From assembly GCF_000348985.1 (NCBI RefSeq), contig NC_035924.1, positions 682,001-746,000 of the forward strand: DNA of 64,000 nt. The letters are read 5' to 3'. Positions 29,455-39,707 of the stretch are shown here, piece after piece. The DNA is from Huiozyma naganishii CBS 8797 (Eukaryota; Ascomycota; Saccharomycetes; Saccharomycetales; Saccharomycetaceae). The position numbers were made by a program, and so were the translations under genes. The notes beneath the pieces are model-generated. The model had not been told where the DNA came from. It worked only from the letters and a program-made list of their open reading frames with translations, and made no database searches. Within the stretch, counting starts at the first letter, position 1, and each line of letters begins with the position of its first letter.

Positions 29455-30316
29455 CTCTTTGAAGTGTTCGGCGGAGTCAACGTTTTTTGAAGATACGGAG
29501 GGGCAGAGGCCGGGACCGGCAACCGTTCTGTCAAACTGACTGCGTTTCCGGCCAGCACCTGATTCCACTTTGTACGTTCGCCTCAACAGTTGCTACACAT
29601 GTTAAGTTTTGCTGCTTTTACACAGTTTTCCCTTCCTGGTAGTGGCAGTACCGGTTAAAGTAAAAAAATTGAACACGACAGTCAACTCCTGTGGGACATC
29701 CTACGGGCCATGCAGCTGCTTTCACTAGGCCCGACCGACTCTTTGCTACTCCTTTGAGTCCGGGAATCCTTTAAACGCTTCAAATGAAGCCGGAAAAGCC
29801 AGAACCAGAGCTGCTGCGATTCGGTTACGTATTTACCGTTCGTATTACACAACAAGTTTAGTAGTCCTGTCCACGGTTCTTGCGTGCTGCCGTAACTTTC
29901 CCTTTTACATACTCTGTCCATGTGCTGTCTCTTCTCACCGGGGGCACGCACACTTTTGCAACTTCGTTTGTTCAATTTTGCAGTAGAATTTCTTGTACGA
30001 AGCATATTCCCACAGTGTGTTTTGTAATTGTGTGGTACACAGGTGCTGAACATACATATTCGGTTGAAAAATTGTGTAAGTTCTCACTCAATTGAATCAT
30101 CGCTCAAGATTGTTCTCTCTTTTTCTTAAAGGCTGTTCGTTGCGAGTAACAAGATACACCCAGATAGAAAAAAAGTCTGCATATATAAGGACACATGTTA
30201 TTACTGTAGTTTCAAAAGCAACTTCATGGCTTTCCCTATTCCCTCTTAGTGTTTGGTTTGTCTGACTGAACATAAACGCACCACAACAAACCCACACCAT
30301 AAATAAACTTTCAAAA

Positions 30317-32620
30317 ATGGTCCAATCTGCTGTCTTAGGTTTCCCAAGAATTGGTCCAAACAGAGAATTGAAGAAAGCCACCGAGGGCTACTGGAACGGT
30401 AAAATCACTGTCGATGAACTTTTCAAAGTCGGTAAGGATTTGAGAGCACAGAACTGGAAGTTGCAAAAGGACGCCGGTGTTGACATCATTGCCTCCAACG
30501 ACTTCTCCTTCTACGATCAAATCCTAGATTTGTCCGTTCTGTTCAATGTCATCCCTGAACGTTATGCCAAATACGAACTTCCATTAATCGACACTTTCTT
30601 CGCCATGGGGAGAGGTCTACAAAGAAAGGCTACCGAAACCTCAAATGCCGTTGATGTCACCGCTTTGGAGATGGTCAAATGGTTCGACTCTAACTACCAT
30701 TACGTCAGACCAACCTTCTCTCACTCCACCGCTTTCAAGTTGAACGGTCAAAAGCCTGTCGACGAGTTCTTGGAAGCCAAGGCTCTAGGTATCCAAACCA
30801 GACCAGTTGTCGTTGGTCCAGTCTCCTTCTTGCATTTGGGTAAGGCTGACAAGGACTCCTTGGACCTTGCACCATTGTCTCTATTGGAAAAGCTTCTTCC
30901 AGCATACATCGAATTGTTAAAGAAGTTGGCTGCCGCTGGTGCCACTGAAGTCCAAATCGATGAACCAATCCTGGTTTTGGATTTGCCACAGAACGTCCAG
31001 GACGCCATCAAGGCTACTTACACCAAGTTGGGTCAAGAAGCTGGTCTACCAAAGATCACATTGGCTTCCTACTTTGGTACCGTCCTTCCAAACTTGGCCG
31101 CTATCAAGGGGTTGCCTGTCTCCGGTTTCCACTTCGACTTCGTGAGAGCGCCAGAACAATTCGAAGAAGTTGCTGCTATTGTTGGTGACGACCAAGTCTT
31201 GTCCGTTGGTATTGTCGATGGTAGAAACATCTGGAAGAACGACTTCAAGAAGTCTTCCGATTTCGTCAACAAGGCCGTTGCCAAACTTGGTAAGGACAGA
31301 GTTGTTGTCGCCACTTCTTCCTCCTTGTTGCACACTCCAGTCGACTTGGAGAACGAATCGAAGTTGAACCCAGAATTGAAGGGCTACTTCTCTTTCGCCA
31401 CCCAAAAGGTTGCTGAAGTTGTTGTGATTGCCAAGAACGTTTCTGGTGCCGATGTCAAGGCTGCTTTGGACGCTAACGCTGCCTCCATCAGTGCAAGAGC
31501 CAACTCTACCTTCATCAACGACTCTACTGTCCAATCCAGAATTAAGGCTATTGACGCCAAGTTGTCGACCAGACAAGCTCCTTTCCCACAAAGATTGAAC
31601 GAACAAGTCGAACAGTTCCACTTCCCATTGTTCCCAACTACCACTATTGGTTCTTTCCCACAAACCAAGGACATCAGAATTAACAGAAACAAGTTTGTCA
31701 AGGGCACGCTCTCTCCTGAGGAATACGAAAAGTTCATCAACTCTGAGATCGAGAAAGTTATCAGATTCCAAGAGGAAATTGACCTAGACGTCTTGGTTCA
31801 CGGTGAACCAGAAAGAAACGATATGGTCCAATACTTTGGTGAACAAATCAAGGGTTACGCCTTCACCACCAACGGTTGGGTGCAATCTTACGGTTCCAGA
31901 TACGTCAGACCACCTATCATTGTCGGTGACTTGTCCAGACCTGAAGCTATGTCCGTCAAGGAATCCGTATACGCCCAGTCTTTGACCAAGAAGGTCGTCA
32001 AGGGTATGTTAACCGGTCCAATCACCTGTTTGAGATGGTCTTTCCCAAGAGACGACGTCGACCAGAAGACTCAAGCTTTCCAATTGGCCTTGGCTTTGAG
32101 AGACGAGGTTAACGATTTGGAAGCTGCTGGTATCAGAGTCATCCAAGTCGACGAACCTGCTCTAAGAGAAGGTTTGCCATTGAGATCTGGTGCTGAAAGA
32201 GACTCCTACAAGGTCTGGTCTGCTGAAGCTTTCAGAATTGCCACTTCCGGTGTCGCCAACAAGACTCAAATCCACTCCCATTTTTGTTACTCAGACTTGG
32301 ATCCAAACCATATCAAAGCTCTTGATGCGGATGTGGTTTCCATTGAGTTCTCCAAGAAGGATGATCCAAACTACATTGCTGAATTTTCCAACTATCCAAA
32401 CCATCTAGGTCTAGGTTTGTTTGACATTCACTCTCCAAGAGTTCCATCCACTGAGGAATTCATCAGCAAGATCGACACTATCTTGAAGAGTTATCCAGCT
32501 GAGAAGTTCTGGGTTAACCCTGATTGTGGTTTGAAGACCAGAGGCTGGGAAGAAACCAGATTGTCTTTGACTCACATGGTTGAGGCTGCCAAGCACTTCC
32601 GTAACAAATACACCAAATAG
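30317..32620 (+). CDS. MET6: cobalamin-independent methionine synthase
   Basis: This 767-aa enzyme transfers a methyl group from 5-methyltetrahydropteroyl-triglutamate to homocysteine. It equals S. cerevisiae Met6 in length. The N-terminus VLGFPRIGPNRELK starts the first barrel. The C-terminal barrel carries TTTIGSFPQTKDIR and the zinc ligands in IHSHFCYSD (His655, Cys657), a later Glu and NPDCGLKTRGW (Cys737). VDEPALREGLP is a homocysteine-site motif. Codon use is strongly optimised, indicating high expression. Upstream TATA, Cbf1 and Met31/32 sites fit methionine-pathway control. It is convergent with TRP2. Confidence 0.97.
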   Translation: MVQSAVLGFPRIGPNRELKKATEGYWNGKITVDELFKVGKDLRAQNWKLQKDAGVDIIASNDFSFYDQILDLSVLFNVIPERYAKYELPLIDTFFAMGRGLQRKATETSNAVDVTALEMVKWFDSNYHYVRPTFSHSTAFKLNGQKPVDEFLEAKALGIQTRPVVVGPVSFLHLGKADKDSLDLAPLSLLEKLLPAYIELLKKLAAAGATEVQIDEPILVLDLPQNVQDAIKATYTKLGQEAGLPKITLASYFGTVLPNLAAIKGLPVSGFHFDFVRAPEQFEEVAAIVGDDQVLSVGIVDGRNIWKNDFKKSSDFVNKAVAKLGKDRVVVATSSSLLHTPVDLENESKLNPELKGYFSFATQKVAEVVVIAKNVSGADVKAALDANAASISARANSTFINDSTVQSRIKAIDAKLSTRQAPFPQRLNEQVEQFHFPLFPTTTIGSFPQTKDIRINRNKFVKGTLSPEEYEKFINSEIEKVIRFQEEIDLDVLVHGEPERNDMVQYFGEQIKGYAFTTNGWVQSYGSRYVRPPIIVGDLSRPEAMSVKESVYAQSLTKKVVKGMLTGPITCLRWSFPRDDVDQKTQAFQLALALRDEVNDLEAAGIRVIQVDEPALREGLPLRSGAERDSYKVWSAEAFRIATSGVANKTQIHSHFCYSDLDPNHIKALDADVVSIEFSKKDDPNYIAEFSNYPNHLGLGLFDIHSPRVPSTEEFISKIDTILKSYPAEKFWVNPDCGLKTRGWEETRLSLTHMVEAAKHFRNKYTK

Positions 32621-32980
32621 GTTGTTTGGTCTATTTTGAACTATTTTAATCTCCCTTACAAAAACATTTTGGGCTACTTTCAAGAGGAGACGGTTTGAGT
32701 TAATGACATGTCAAGCCTTCTCTTCTTCGGATTCAACATCGGTGGTTTTCTTTATAAAATAAAATTGCTTTTATATTTTCTTTTCTGCATTTTAGATACT
32801 TTACTTATATAAATATCCCTGTATATTAACGCATTCAACATTCGTTTTAAAAAAGCACTTTAATGAGCTCTGATCTCTCTCTAGGTTAAAATTTAAAATC
32901 GTTTATTCGCATTGCGTTTTTTGTACAGACCATTACATAATAAAATCTGATTTGCTTTATCAAAAACTTATTCTAAGTAC
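32621..32980. other. MET6-TRP2 convergent 3' region
   Basis: This 360-bp AT-rich region lies between two convergent genes and should hold both terminators. It includes TTTTATATTTT at 32769-32779, a perfect match to the 11-bp S. cerevisiae ARS core consensus. Such matches occur often by chance and the species may use a different consensus, so no origin is called. Confidence 0.4.
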
Positions 32981-34504
32981 TTATGCCTCGCCGACTCTAG
33001 CAGCCCAAATCTCTTCTGCTTGGACAATGGTGGCGTGGTTGGCCTTCATCTTGTTCATAGTTTCGACGTATTCGTCATACTCGTCAGAGTCAAAAACAAT
33101 CCCACCACCGGCTTGCAAGTAGGCAATACCATCTTTGAAAACCATGGTTCTTAGTGCAATACATGTGTCCATGGTTTTCCCATCGTAGGACCAGTTTCCA
33201 ACAGCACCAGCGTAAACACCACGACGCTCGCCTTCCAGTTCTCCAATCAACTCCATAGCTTTAACCTTAGGAGCGCCGCTGACCGTACCTGCAGGGAAAA
33301 TCGATCTAAAGGCGTCAAACCTCGTCTTATCTTGTCTTAAGGTACCACTCACCTGCGAAACCAAATGTTGCACGTGAGAGAACCGCTGTACAGTGAGTAG
33401 TTTATCTACGTTCGTGGTTAATGGGTCACACACACGGTTAATATCGTTTCTGGCCAAATCGACCAGCATGACGTGTTCGGCACGGTCCTTCAAGGAACCT
33501 TGTAATTCAGCTGCCAGTTCGTCATCTTCTTTAGAAGTTTTACCTCTCTTTATGGTACCTGCAATTGGATGAGTGATAACCTTGTTTTTAGAGTCAGATT
33601 TACACAGCAGCTCCGGCGAGGCACCAATTATTTGGAAATCCAAACAGTCAATGTAGAACAGGTAGGGTGAGGGATTGACAGTTCTCAAGTGTTTGTATAT
33701 ATTGAAGGGGTGCAAAGATGTGGGTCTGGCAACCCTCTGCGAAGGAACACCTTGGATAATATCACCCTTCTTAATGTGATCTTTCAATATACGGACGTGG
33801 TTTTCATAACCCTCCTGGCCGATATTTGAGGTGAAAGTTTGGTTCATTTTGATTGGGGGCTGCTCTGGGTATGGGATCGGGCTTGTTCTGTCCGTCAACT
33901 TTTCAATTATGGAGCTTATGATGCCAGTAGCCTGTTCGTACCCTTCTTCTAGGCTTGTTTCATTCAAATTAATGTTGTGAACAATTTGGAATCTTTGAAA
34001 GACGTTGTCAAATGCCACAATGGTGTCACAGAGCATCAAAAACGCTTCTGGTACTTTCAAAGTATCCTTTAGTGGTCTGGCCGTCTTTGGTTCAAAATAA
34101 CGAACACAGTCGTAAGAAATGTAGCCGATTGCACCACCGCTTAGTTTTGGTAAACCTGGGATATTTTCAGCCAGTTTCAAAGACGACATCTCCTTTTCCA
34201 AGACCGAAAGTGGGTCCTCCTCAATCCCGTGGGTTGGACCTGTTTTAATAATTTTTCTTGGCGCGACCCCGATGAAGGAGTAACGATCCAAATCGTTATT
34301 AGTCTTCGCACCTTCCAACAAAAACGACTCCTTTCTTTTCGGGTTATTCAACTCGGCCAATTTCAAGTACGCGACATGTGGTGTCAAGTCTAAAGAGGGC
34401 AGGTAAGCGTACACTGGGTACATGTTTATGCTCTGGTCATCGTTCTCCTCTGCCAGCTGCTTCAGCTGTTCGAGATCCGGCTGAATTTTGATATTAGACA
34501 CCAT
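32981..34504 (-). CDS. TRP2: anthranilate synthase component I
   Basis: This 507-aa enzyme converts chorismate to anthranilate with the Trp3 glutaminase, the first step of tryptophan synthesis; the length matches S. cerevisiae Trp2. It shows the chorismate-binding domain signatures GASPELLCKSD, HPIAGTIKRGK, DLARNDINRVCDP, FPAGTVSGAPKVKAMELI and YLQAGGGIVFDSD. The feedback site normally containing LLES reads LLEG here (Gly at residue 65), an unusual replacement at a residue linked to tryptophan inhibition. A Gcn4 site (TGACTCA) lies 96 bp upstream. It is divergent from PTC2 and convergent with MET6, as on chromosome V. Confidence 0.97.
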   Translation of the reverse strand: MVSNIKIQPDLEQLKQLAEENDDQSINMYPVYAYLPSLDLTPHVAYLKLAELNNPKRKESFLLEGAKTNNDLDRYSFIGVAPRKIIKTGPTHGIEEDPLSVLEKEMSSLKLAENIPGLPKLSGGAIGYISYDCVRYFEPKTARPLKDTLKVPEAFLMLCDTIVAFDNVFQRFQIVHNINLNETSLEEGYEQATGIISSIIEKLTDRTSPIPYPEQPPIKMNQTFTSNIGQEGYENHVRILKDHIKKGDIIQGVPSQRVARPTSLHPFNIYKHLRTVNPSPYLFYIDCLDFQIIGASPELLCKSDSKNKVITHPIAGTIKRGKTSKEDDELAAELQGSLKDRAEHVMLVDLARNDINRVCDPLTTNVDKLLTVQRFSHVQHLVSQVSGTLRQDKTRFDAFRSIFPAGTVSGAPKVKAMELIGELEGERRGVYAGAVGNWSYDGKTMDTCIALRTMVFKDGIAYLQAGGGIVFDSDEYDEYVETMNKMKANHATIVQAEEIWAARVGEA

Positions 34505-35164
34505 TGTACTCTTCCCTAGGATAATAAATCAACTGCGTTGCCAACAACGAAACACCAGACCAATCCACTGAACAGTTATAGCAGTAGCCCAAAAATGCTT
34601 GACTCAGCGTCATATACGCATCACGTTCGGTGACGAATTCGAGTATTTTTTTTTCACTTTTTGTCATATTCGTTGATGGTGATAAATACTGGAAATTTTC
34701 CCACTCGAAAGAAGAAAAAAGTGAAAAAAACAGGAAAAGAAGAGGTTCGAAGTCGAAAAGGATGTTGAGTGCTTCCAATTGTACCGAAGTACGCGTTGTA
34801 GGCAATTCGGTGAACAGTTCAATATCAAGGGAACACTTTTTTTCTCACCTTCCTACTACAGGTGTGCTTAATCGATCGCATCATAGGTGTCCTTTCAAAT
34901 TTGGATAGCAATCAAATTTAAAAAACAAAACGAAACAAATAATAATAAAGATAAAATAAAACAACGACGTACAATCTTATCTACTACCCCTTCTTTTTTG
35001 AGTTATTGTTAGAGTAGTGATTTTGATACAGTTTCTGTTTTACAATTCATTAATACTATAAGGAAATAACGTTTATTTTCTATTCAAGTTTCTACACCGA
35101 ATCTTTTTGAGGTCCGCAAGTTAACGTATTCGACTGCCCAAACAACAACCGATAATACAAAAAA
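34505..35164. promoter_or_regulatory. divergent TRP2-PTC2 promoter
   Basis: This 660-bp region has a consensus Gcn4 site near TRP2 (34600-34606). Long A-rich tracts at about 34695-34735 and 34915-34965 probably exclude nucleosomes in front of PTC2. A GGTTCGAA string at 34744 is not part of a tRNA. Confidence 0.6.
34600..34606. promoter_or_regulatory. Gcn4 site TGACTCA
   Basis: This is a perfect GCRE, 96 bp upstream of the TRP2 start, consistent with general amino-acid control of tryptophan synthesis. Confidence 0.8.
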
Positions 35165-36532
35165 ATGGGTCAGATACTTTCTAACCCTGTCATTGATAAA
35201 GAGCACCATTCTGGTGCTGATCTCCTCACCGCGTTTGGGCTATGTGCCATGCAAGGGTGGAGAATGTCCATGGAGGACTCTCACATCGTTGAACCAAACC
35301 TGCAAGCGGAAAGCGACGATGACCATATTGCGTTTTATTCCATATTCGATGGTCACGGTGGTGCTGGTGTTGCTCAGTTTGCCGGCGAAAAAGTTTCCGG
35401 TATTCTACGAAGACAGGAAAGCTTCCAAAAGGGCAATTTGACCCAGGCTCTAATTGACACGTATTTGGCCACCGACGAAGAGCTATTGAAGGACCCTATC
35501 CTTAAGAACGACCACAGTGGGTGTACAGCGACGTCTATTTTGATATCGAAGTTGCAGAACGCACTTATCTGCAGTAATTCCGGTGATAGCAGAACTGTGT
35601 TATCCACCAAGGGTTACGCTAAGGCGCTGTCCTACGACCACAAGCCCACGCTGCTTAGTGAAAAGTCACGTATTATCGCTGCCGACGGGTTTGTAGAGAT
35701 GGACAGGGTGAACGGTAATTTGGCGCTATCTCGTGCGATAGGTGATTTTGAGTTCAAATCGAACGAAGCCCTCGGGCCCCACGAACAAGTCGTTACGTGT
35801 GTTCCCGATATAATGAGACACACTCTTGATTTTGATGCGGACGAGTTTGTCATTTTGGCCTGTGACGGTATCTGGGATTGTCTGACCTCTCAAGAGTGTG
35901 TAGATCTTGTCCACTACGGTATAAAGCAAGGCGACATGTCCCTTAACGAGATTTCTTCCCGAATCATCGATACCTGCTGTTCCCCAACCACGGAGGGTAC
36001 TGGTATCGGTTGTGACAATATGAGCATAACCGTTGTAGCTCTGCTGAGGGATTCAGAGACCACTGAGCAGTGGTTTGACAGAATAAGGGCGAAGAATTAC
36101 GACTGTCCTATTTCGTTTGAGTTGAAGCGGAAGGTCATCTACAGTTACTACGAGTTCCCCGCCAACGAGTCCGTATTTGAGATCACCACGAAGAAACCAC
36201 AGGAGAAATTCCATCAGGATGCCAATGGGAAGTACGACGACGAAGACACGGACAACATGGAAGTGGATGACACCGATGCTGACGAGAACACGAGCAACAG
36301 CATGAAGGCTCTTGGCGGGTTACCGCTAGAGGCACTTCTAGGGAACGGTATCCAGATAAACACTGGCGACAACGGCGGCGGCGCGTACCTAACGGGCAAC
36401 CTAAGTGACATGTTAGCGTCATTCCGGAAAGTCGCCGCTGGGGGCAGACTGGACAACGGTGAAGATGCCGACGACGACCACGCCGACGCCGAGCAAGACA
36501 ACACTGATGAGCATGACGAAACCCATAACTAA
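35165..36532 (+). CDS. PTC2: PP2C-type protein phosphatase (Ptc2/Ptc3)
   Basis: This 455-aa metal-dependent Ser/Thr phosphatase matches Ptc2/Ptc3 (about 465 aa). These inactivate Hog1, dephosphorylate Cdc28 and switch off the Rad53 checkpoint. PP2C motifs are [10 protein letters not shown] (31-40), [10 protein letters not shown] (61-70), [32 protein letters not shown] and [14 protein letters not shown]. The catalytic domain ends near residue 295. The C-terminal tail is acidic ([17 protein letters not shown]). Gly2 could be myristoylated, though the context is weak. It corresponds to PTC2 (V) or PTC3 (II). Confidence 0.94.
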   Translation: MGQILSNPVIDKEHHSGADLLTAFGLCAMQGWRMSMEDSHIVEPNLQAESDDDHIAFYSIFDGHGGAGVAQFAGEKVSGILRRQESFQKGNLTQALIDTYLATDEELLKDPILKNDHSGCTATSILISKLQNALICSNSGDSRTVLSTKGYAKALSYDHKPTLLSEKSRIIAADGFVEMDRVNGNLALSRAIGDFEFKSNEALGPHEQVVTCVPDIMRHTLDFDADEFVILACDGIWDCLTSQECVDLVHYGIKQGDMSLNEISSRIIDTCCSPTTEGTGIGCDNMSITVVALLRDSETTEQWFDRIRAKNYDCPISFELKRKVIYSYYEFPANESVFEITTKKPQEKFHQDANGKYDDEDTDNMEVDDTDADENTSNSMKALGGLPLEALLGNGIQINTGDNGGGAYLTGNLSDMLASFRKVAAGGRLDNGEDADDDHADAEQDNTDEHDETHN

Positions 36533-37397
36533 AAGTAGAGAAAGGCCAAGAGTGAGGAATTCAAAGATCCAACAAAGAAACACTGTAATGTATAGTGGTA
36601 TACGCTTCCCTCATCCTTCCTCCAGAGTAGTACTATGTAGTATATTTCTTTCCCCCATATTTAACAAACAGTAACATACGCTAACCTTCTTTTTGCCCTC
36701 TCGAGGCGGAGTCTGCGATCGGAGAGAAACCGCTGTTCTCCGGCTGTTCCAGCTGCTGCCACGTCGAGACACACCGTGTCTCATCGGGTGTTGCTTCGGA
36801 AGAAGTCACTTTGCCCCTTTCGGTGTGCCGCATCGCCCAGAAACCGCCGCAGAGAGGAGGTCGAGATGAGCTGATGCCAACGAAAAACAACGTCAAAAAA
36901 AGAATAAGAAAAAGAAGCGAATCACCGCAAACTGCGCTATTCGCTTCTCATCCACCACCTGGTGCATCTCGCTTGAGCAACCCTGTTGTGGCGTATCTTC
37001 CAGTGGAACTAAGAATGCAATCCATACGCACATTCACGTATACATATATATATGCAAATACTTCTGCGTCATTTCGCTTCTTAGTATACTGGTATCTTGC
37101 TTTGCGTGTGTAGCTTACTGTTCAGGATTACGTAGTATCTGAAAACATAAGGAGAAACGTGAGATTAAAGAGGGTAGAAAAGTTCTACAAATTTTAAACT
37201 ATTGTCCCGCTGACCTGCTACACAAGCCTGGTCATCTAATCACACACGAGCACATTCACGCAATCTCCTCCTGGAGGTTAACCGGGTTGTCTTTTGGTAC
37301 TTCGTGGTATTTTGTGTTTCTTTCGTTGCATTTTTTGCTTCTTTTCACGCGTGCACTTTTTTCCTGTTTCCGGAATTTGTCGTCGTCGCAAATCTCA
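36533..37397. promoter_or_regulatory. PTC2 3' / DOT6 promoter region
   Basis: This 865-bp spacer includes a perfect 10-bp inverted repeat (AGAAGCGAAT at 36913-36922, ATTCGCTTCT at 36939-36948). A PAC-like GATGAGCT lies at 36865-36872; PAC is the motif bound by Dot6/Tod6 themselves. Poly-A tracts at 36890-36915 follow. The DOT6 frame is open further upstream (to 37287) but only from a TTG. Confidence 0.5.
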
Positions 37398-39353
37398 ATG
37401 GAGCACACAAGATATAAGATGACCGTTCCTGATTTCAACGCTGTTCGTCCCGGGGTAGCATTGGCCCCGAGGACTGACACACTGCACACAGCCACGAACA
37501 CATTCTTTGATCATACTACCGATACACAAGATAATACACCCTGCAAGTCCCGCTTACCCATCATGAATTTTGAAGCAACAGGAAACTCTGGTGTTGCAAC
37601 AACCAACTCGGAAACTGTCCCCAGCGAACCGCTGAACTTCACGGCGCGTGATATTGCACAGGAGAGTGCACAGGAGGATCCAAGCAAGAAGAACCCGTCC
37701 TCGTGGGACCCGATGGACGATATTTTGCTGAGACACCTGAAAGAGGTTAAGAAGATGGGCTGGAAAGAAATCGCACAGTACTTCGTAAACAGGACTCCGA
37801 ACGCGTGCCAGTTCAGGTGGAGGAGGCTCAAATCAGGGAATTTGAAGTCCAACAGAACCGCGCTCGTAGATGTAACTGAATTTCCAGGTGAAATTAAGAT
37901 TCTCAACCCGATGGCAAACGTGGCCTCAGACTCGGATAGCACTCCCACTGTCAGCAACAGAAAGAGGAAAACAACAACTACAAAAAAGACTGGCCCCGTT
38001 CAGACAGATAAATATGCCCTGCCATCGGTCCCAGGGGGGAACAACGGGTTTATGCCACCAGTCGCGAACGCTGCAAACAGTCAGCAGTTTACACCTCTGG
38101 CGCCACTAAATCCACAAACTATCCCTACTGATGGGTACCCAATGTGTGTGCCCGGCCACTACAATCTGCCAGCTTCACAGGTGCAAAGCTTCTTTTCCCC
38201 AAGAAACTCAGTGGTTATGGCACCGGGTCCTGAGGAATCTCAATCCTTCGCTAAACCAAGGTCATATTCCCACTCTACTGTAAAACCACTGCATTCGTTC
38301 CCCATGAACCATGTGCCCAATCACATCAATACGACGGGTATTGTAGAAGCTGAAGGGGATAATGTGGGCTACGTACCAAAGGTGTTCGTCAAATCCAGAC
38401 GTGCATCCGCGATACCGCCTGTAATCACTCCAGAAAGCTCGATGCTGTCCAGCCAGTCGTTCACCAACGCCTTGAACACCACTCTGAACAGCACTAAATC
38501 CAGGAAAAACTCCGTTGTCAATGGCTGGTCCAGAAGATCCTCATTCAACGTAAACAGCTCCACCTCTTCAAGAAGATCCTCCATTATTATTGCTCCGAAC
38601 TCACTGTCCAACTCGTTCAGCAACGGACAACTGCATAAACCTTCCTCTAAGCAAAGAAGGGAGTCGGTAATCAAACCGCACAAACAAACAGCACCAAACA
38701 TGAGCAGTCATAACTTGTTCCCAAACTCGTACAGTTTTGTTGACATGCCAGATAGAGTCCAGGGACAAACACAAGCAGCCTCATGGTCTATCGAGGAGGA
38801 CCAACTCCTACAGGAGAATAGGACGAGAAACTTGTCACTTTCCGAATTGTCCGTGTTGCTGCCAAAGAGGTCCGACATGGATATACAATTCAGAATCAAC
38901 GTTTTGAAATCCCAGGAGGCCGTTTCCTCATCTTCCAACTCTCCAAGCCCACCAAGTACAGCCCAGCAACATCAAAAGACGCCACTGCATCAGTCAGAAT
39001 ACCTCTCGCCAAGCCAATCACCAAGGAGATCGCTTATCTTGGATCATGCAGCTGACAACGCAATAGATGACGACGAAGAGACCGTGTTTGAAGTCGATGA
39101 GGATTACCGACGGAAGACATGCGACCTATCAACGAACAGGTCTGCATCGTCGCAATCGTCCAAGGATATTTCACCAACAACATTTTCGAACGAAGATACG
39201 AATTCCGTGTCCAGTACCGTGACAAGCCAGGGGGGGAATGTCAAAATCCAGGATTATTCGCATATTATCGGTGCTCCCAGAAGAAGTATGCACGAAAATA
39301 ACCACAACATGCAACTACCGAGCATCAACACGATATTGCAATCAATGCGCTGA
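37398..39353 (+). CDS. DOT6: Dot6/Tod6 PAC-binding transcriptional repressor
   Basis: This 651-aa nuclear protein (S. cerevisiae Dot6 670 aa) binds the PAC motif and recruits Rpd3L to repress ribosome-biogenesis genes when TORC1/PKA are low. The DNA-binding SANT/Myb domain lies at about 101-147 (SSWDPMDDILLRHLKEVKK; MGWKEIAQYFVNRTPNACQF; RWRRLKSGN). A second, weaker SANT-like segment lies near 455-500 (ASWSIEEDQLLQENRTRNLS). RRASA, RRSS, RRESV and RRSL sites suit PKA or Sch9 phosphorylation. The end LPSINTILQSMR resembles the Dot6 C-terminus. The first ATG is at 37398. It is the counterpart of DOT6 (V) or TOD6 (II). Confidence 0.92.
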   Translation: MEHTRYKMTVPDFNAVRPGVALAPRTDTLHTATNTFFDHTTDTQDNTPCKSRLPIMNFEATGNSGVATTNSETVPSEPLNFTARDIAQESAQEDPSKKNPSSWDPMDDILLRHLKEVKKMGWKEIAQYFVNRTPNACQFRWRRLKSGNLKSNRTALVDVTEFPGEIKILNPMANVASDSDSTPTVSNRKRKTTTTKKTGPVQTDKYALPSVPGGNNGFMPPVANAANSQQFTPLAPLNPQTIPTDGYPMCVPGHYNLPASQVQSFFSPRNSVVMAPGPEESQSFAKPRSYSHSTVKPLHSFPMNHVPNHINTTGIVEAEGDNVGYVPKVFVKSRRASAIPPVITPESSMLSSQSFTNALNTTLNSTKSRKNSVVNGWSRRSSFNVNSSTSSRRSSIIIAPNSLSNSFSNGQLHKPSSKQRRESVIKPHKQTAPNMSSHNLFPNSYSFVDMPDRVQGQTQAASWSIEEDQLLQENRTRNLSLSELSVLLPKRSDMDIQFRINVLKSQEAVSSSSNSPSPPSTAQQHQKTPLHQSEYLSPSQSPRRSLILDHAADNAIDDDEETVFEVDEDYRRKTCDLSTNRSASSQSSKDISPTTFSNEDTNSVSSTVTSQGGNVKIQDYSHIIGAPRRSMHENNHNMQLPSINTILQSMR

Positions 39354-39707
39354 GAGTCAAAGGAATAATGTAGATACTTCCCTGGCTTTCTAATACGAAT
39401 AATGTAAACTTATATAACAAGGTATAACAACTGATGTGAGCTAGACTCCTTATCACATACGCCTCCCCCCCCCCTGCACAGTAACAGTGTCTTGACAGCC
39501 ATTGCCCCATCAGGATCACGTGCGATTACTTGCGCACTTTCCGTGTAAAGTGATATTGAACTCTGTCGTTATTTGGATAAATAAAATATATATTATATTT
39601 TTCACTTAATGCGTTGTTCTTTGCCGGAATACATTTACGTAGCCGCATTGTGACTTGCAAGCTTGCGTTTAGCCCAATACCCTCCCGCTGCTCTAACAAC
39701 TAGCATC
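39354..39707. promoter_or_regulatory. DOT6 3' / SBH promoter spacer
   Basis: This 354-bp spacer contains a long C homopolymer run (about 39464-39475) and a CACGTG E-box (39517-39522). An AT-rich stretch (39578-39604) precedes SBH. No RNA gene was seen. Confidence 0.5.

Larger units (their letters stand above)
28797..30316. promoter_or_regulatory. IES5-MET6 divergent region, long MET6 promoter
   Basis: This 1.5-kb spacer contains a Cbf1 site and a Met31/32 site (listed separately) and A-rich tracts (29399-29428). A TATA box TATATAAG (about 30182-30189) lies about 130 bp before MET6. The sulfur-regulatory sites lie unusually far (about 865-980 bp) from the MET6 ATG. A weaker CCACAGT half-site lies at 30010-30016. 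Small open frames (for example 29682-30053 minus) show nothing recognisable and no RNA gene was identified. Confidence 0.55.

Noticed and set aside
32769..32779. ARS consensus match TTTTATATTTT
   Set aside because: A single 11-bp match in AT-rich DNA is common by chance and origin motifs differ among yeasts; not called as an origin.
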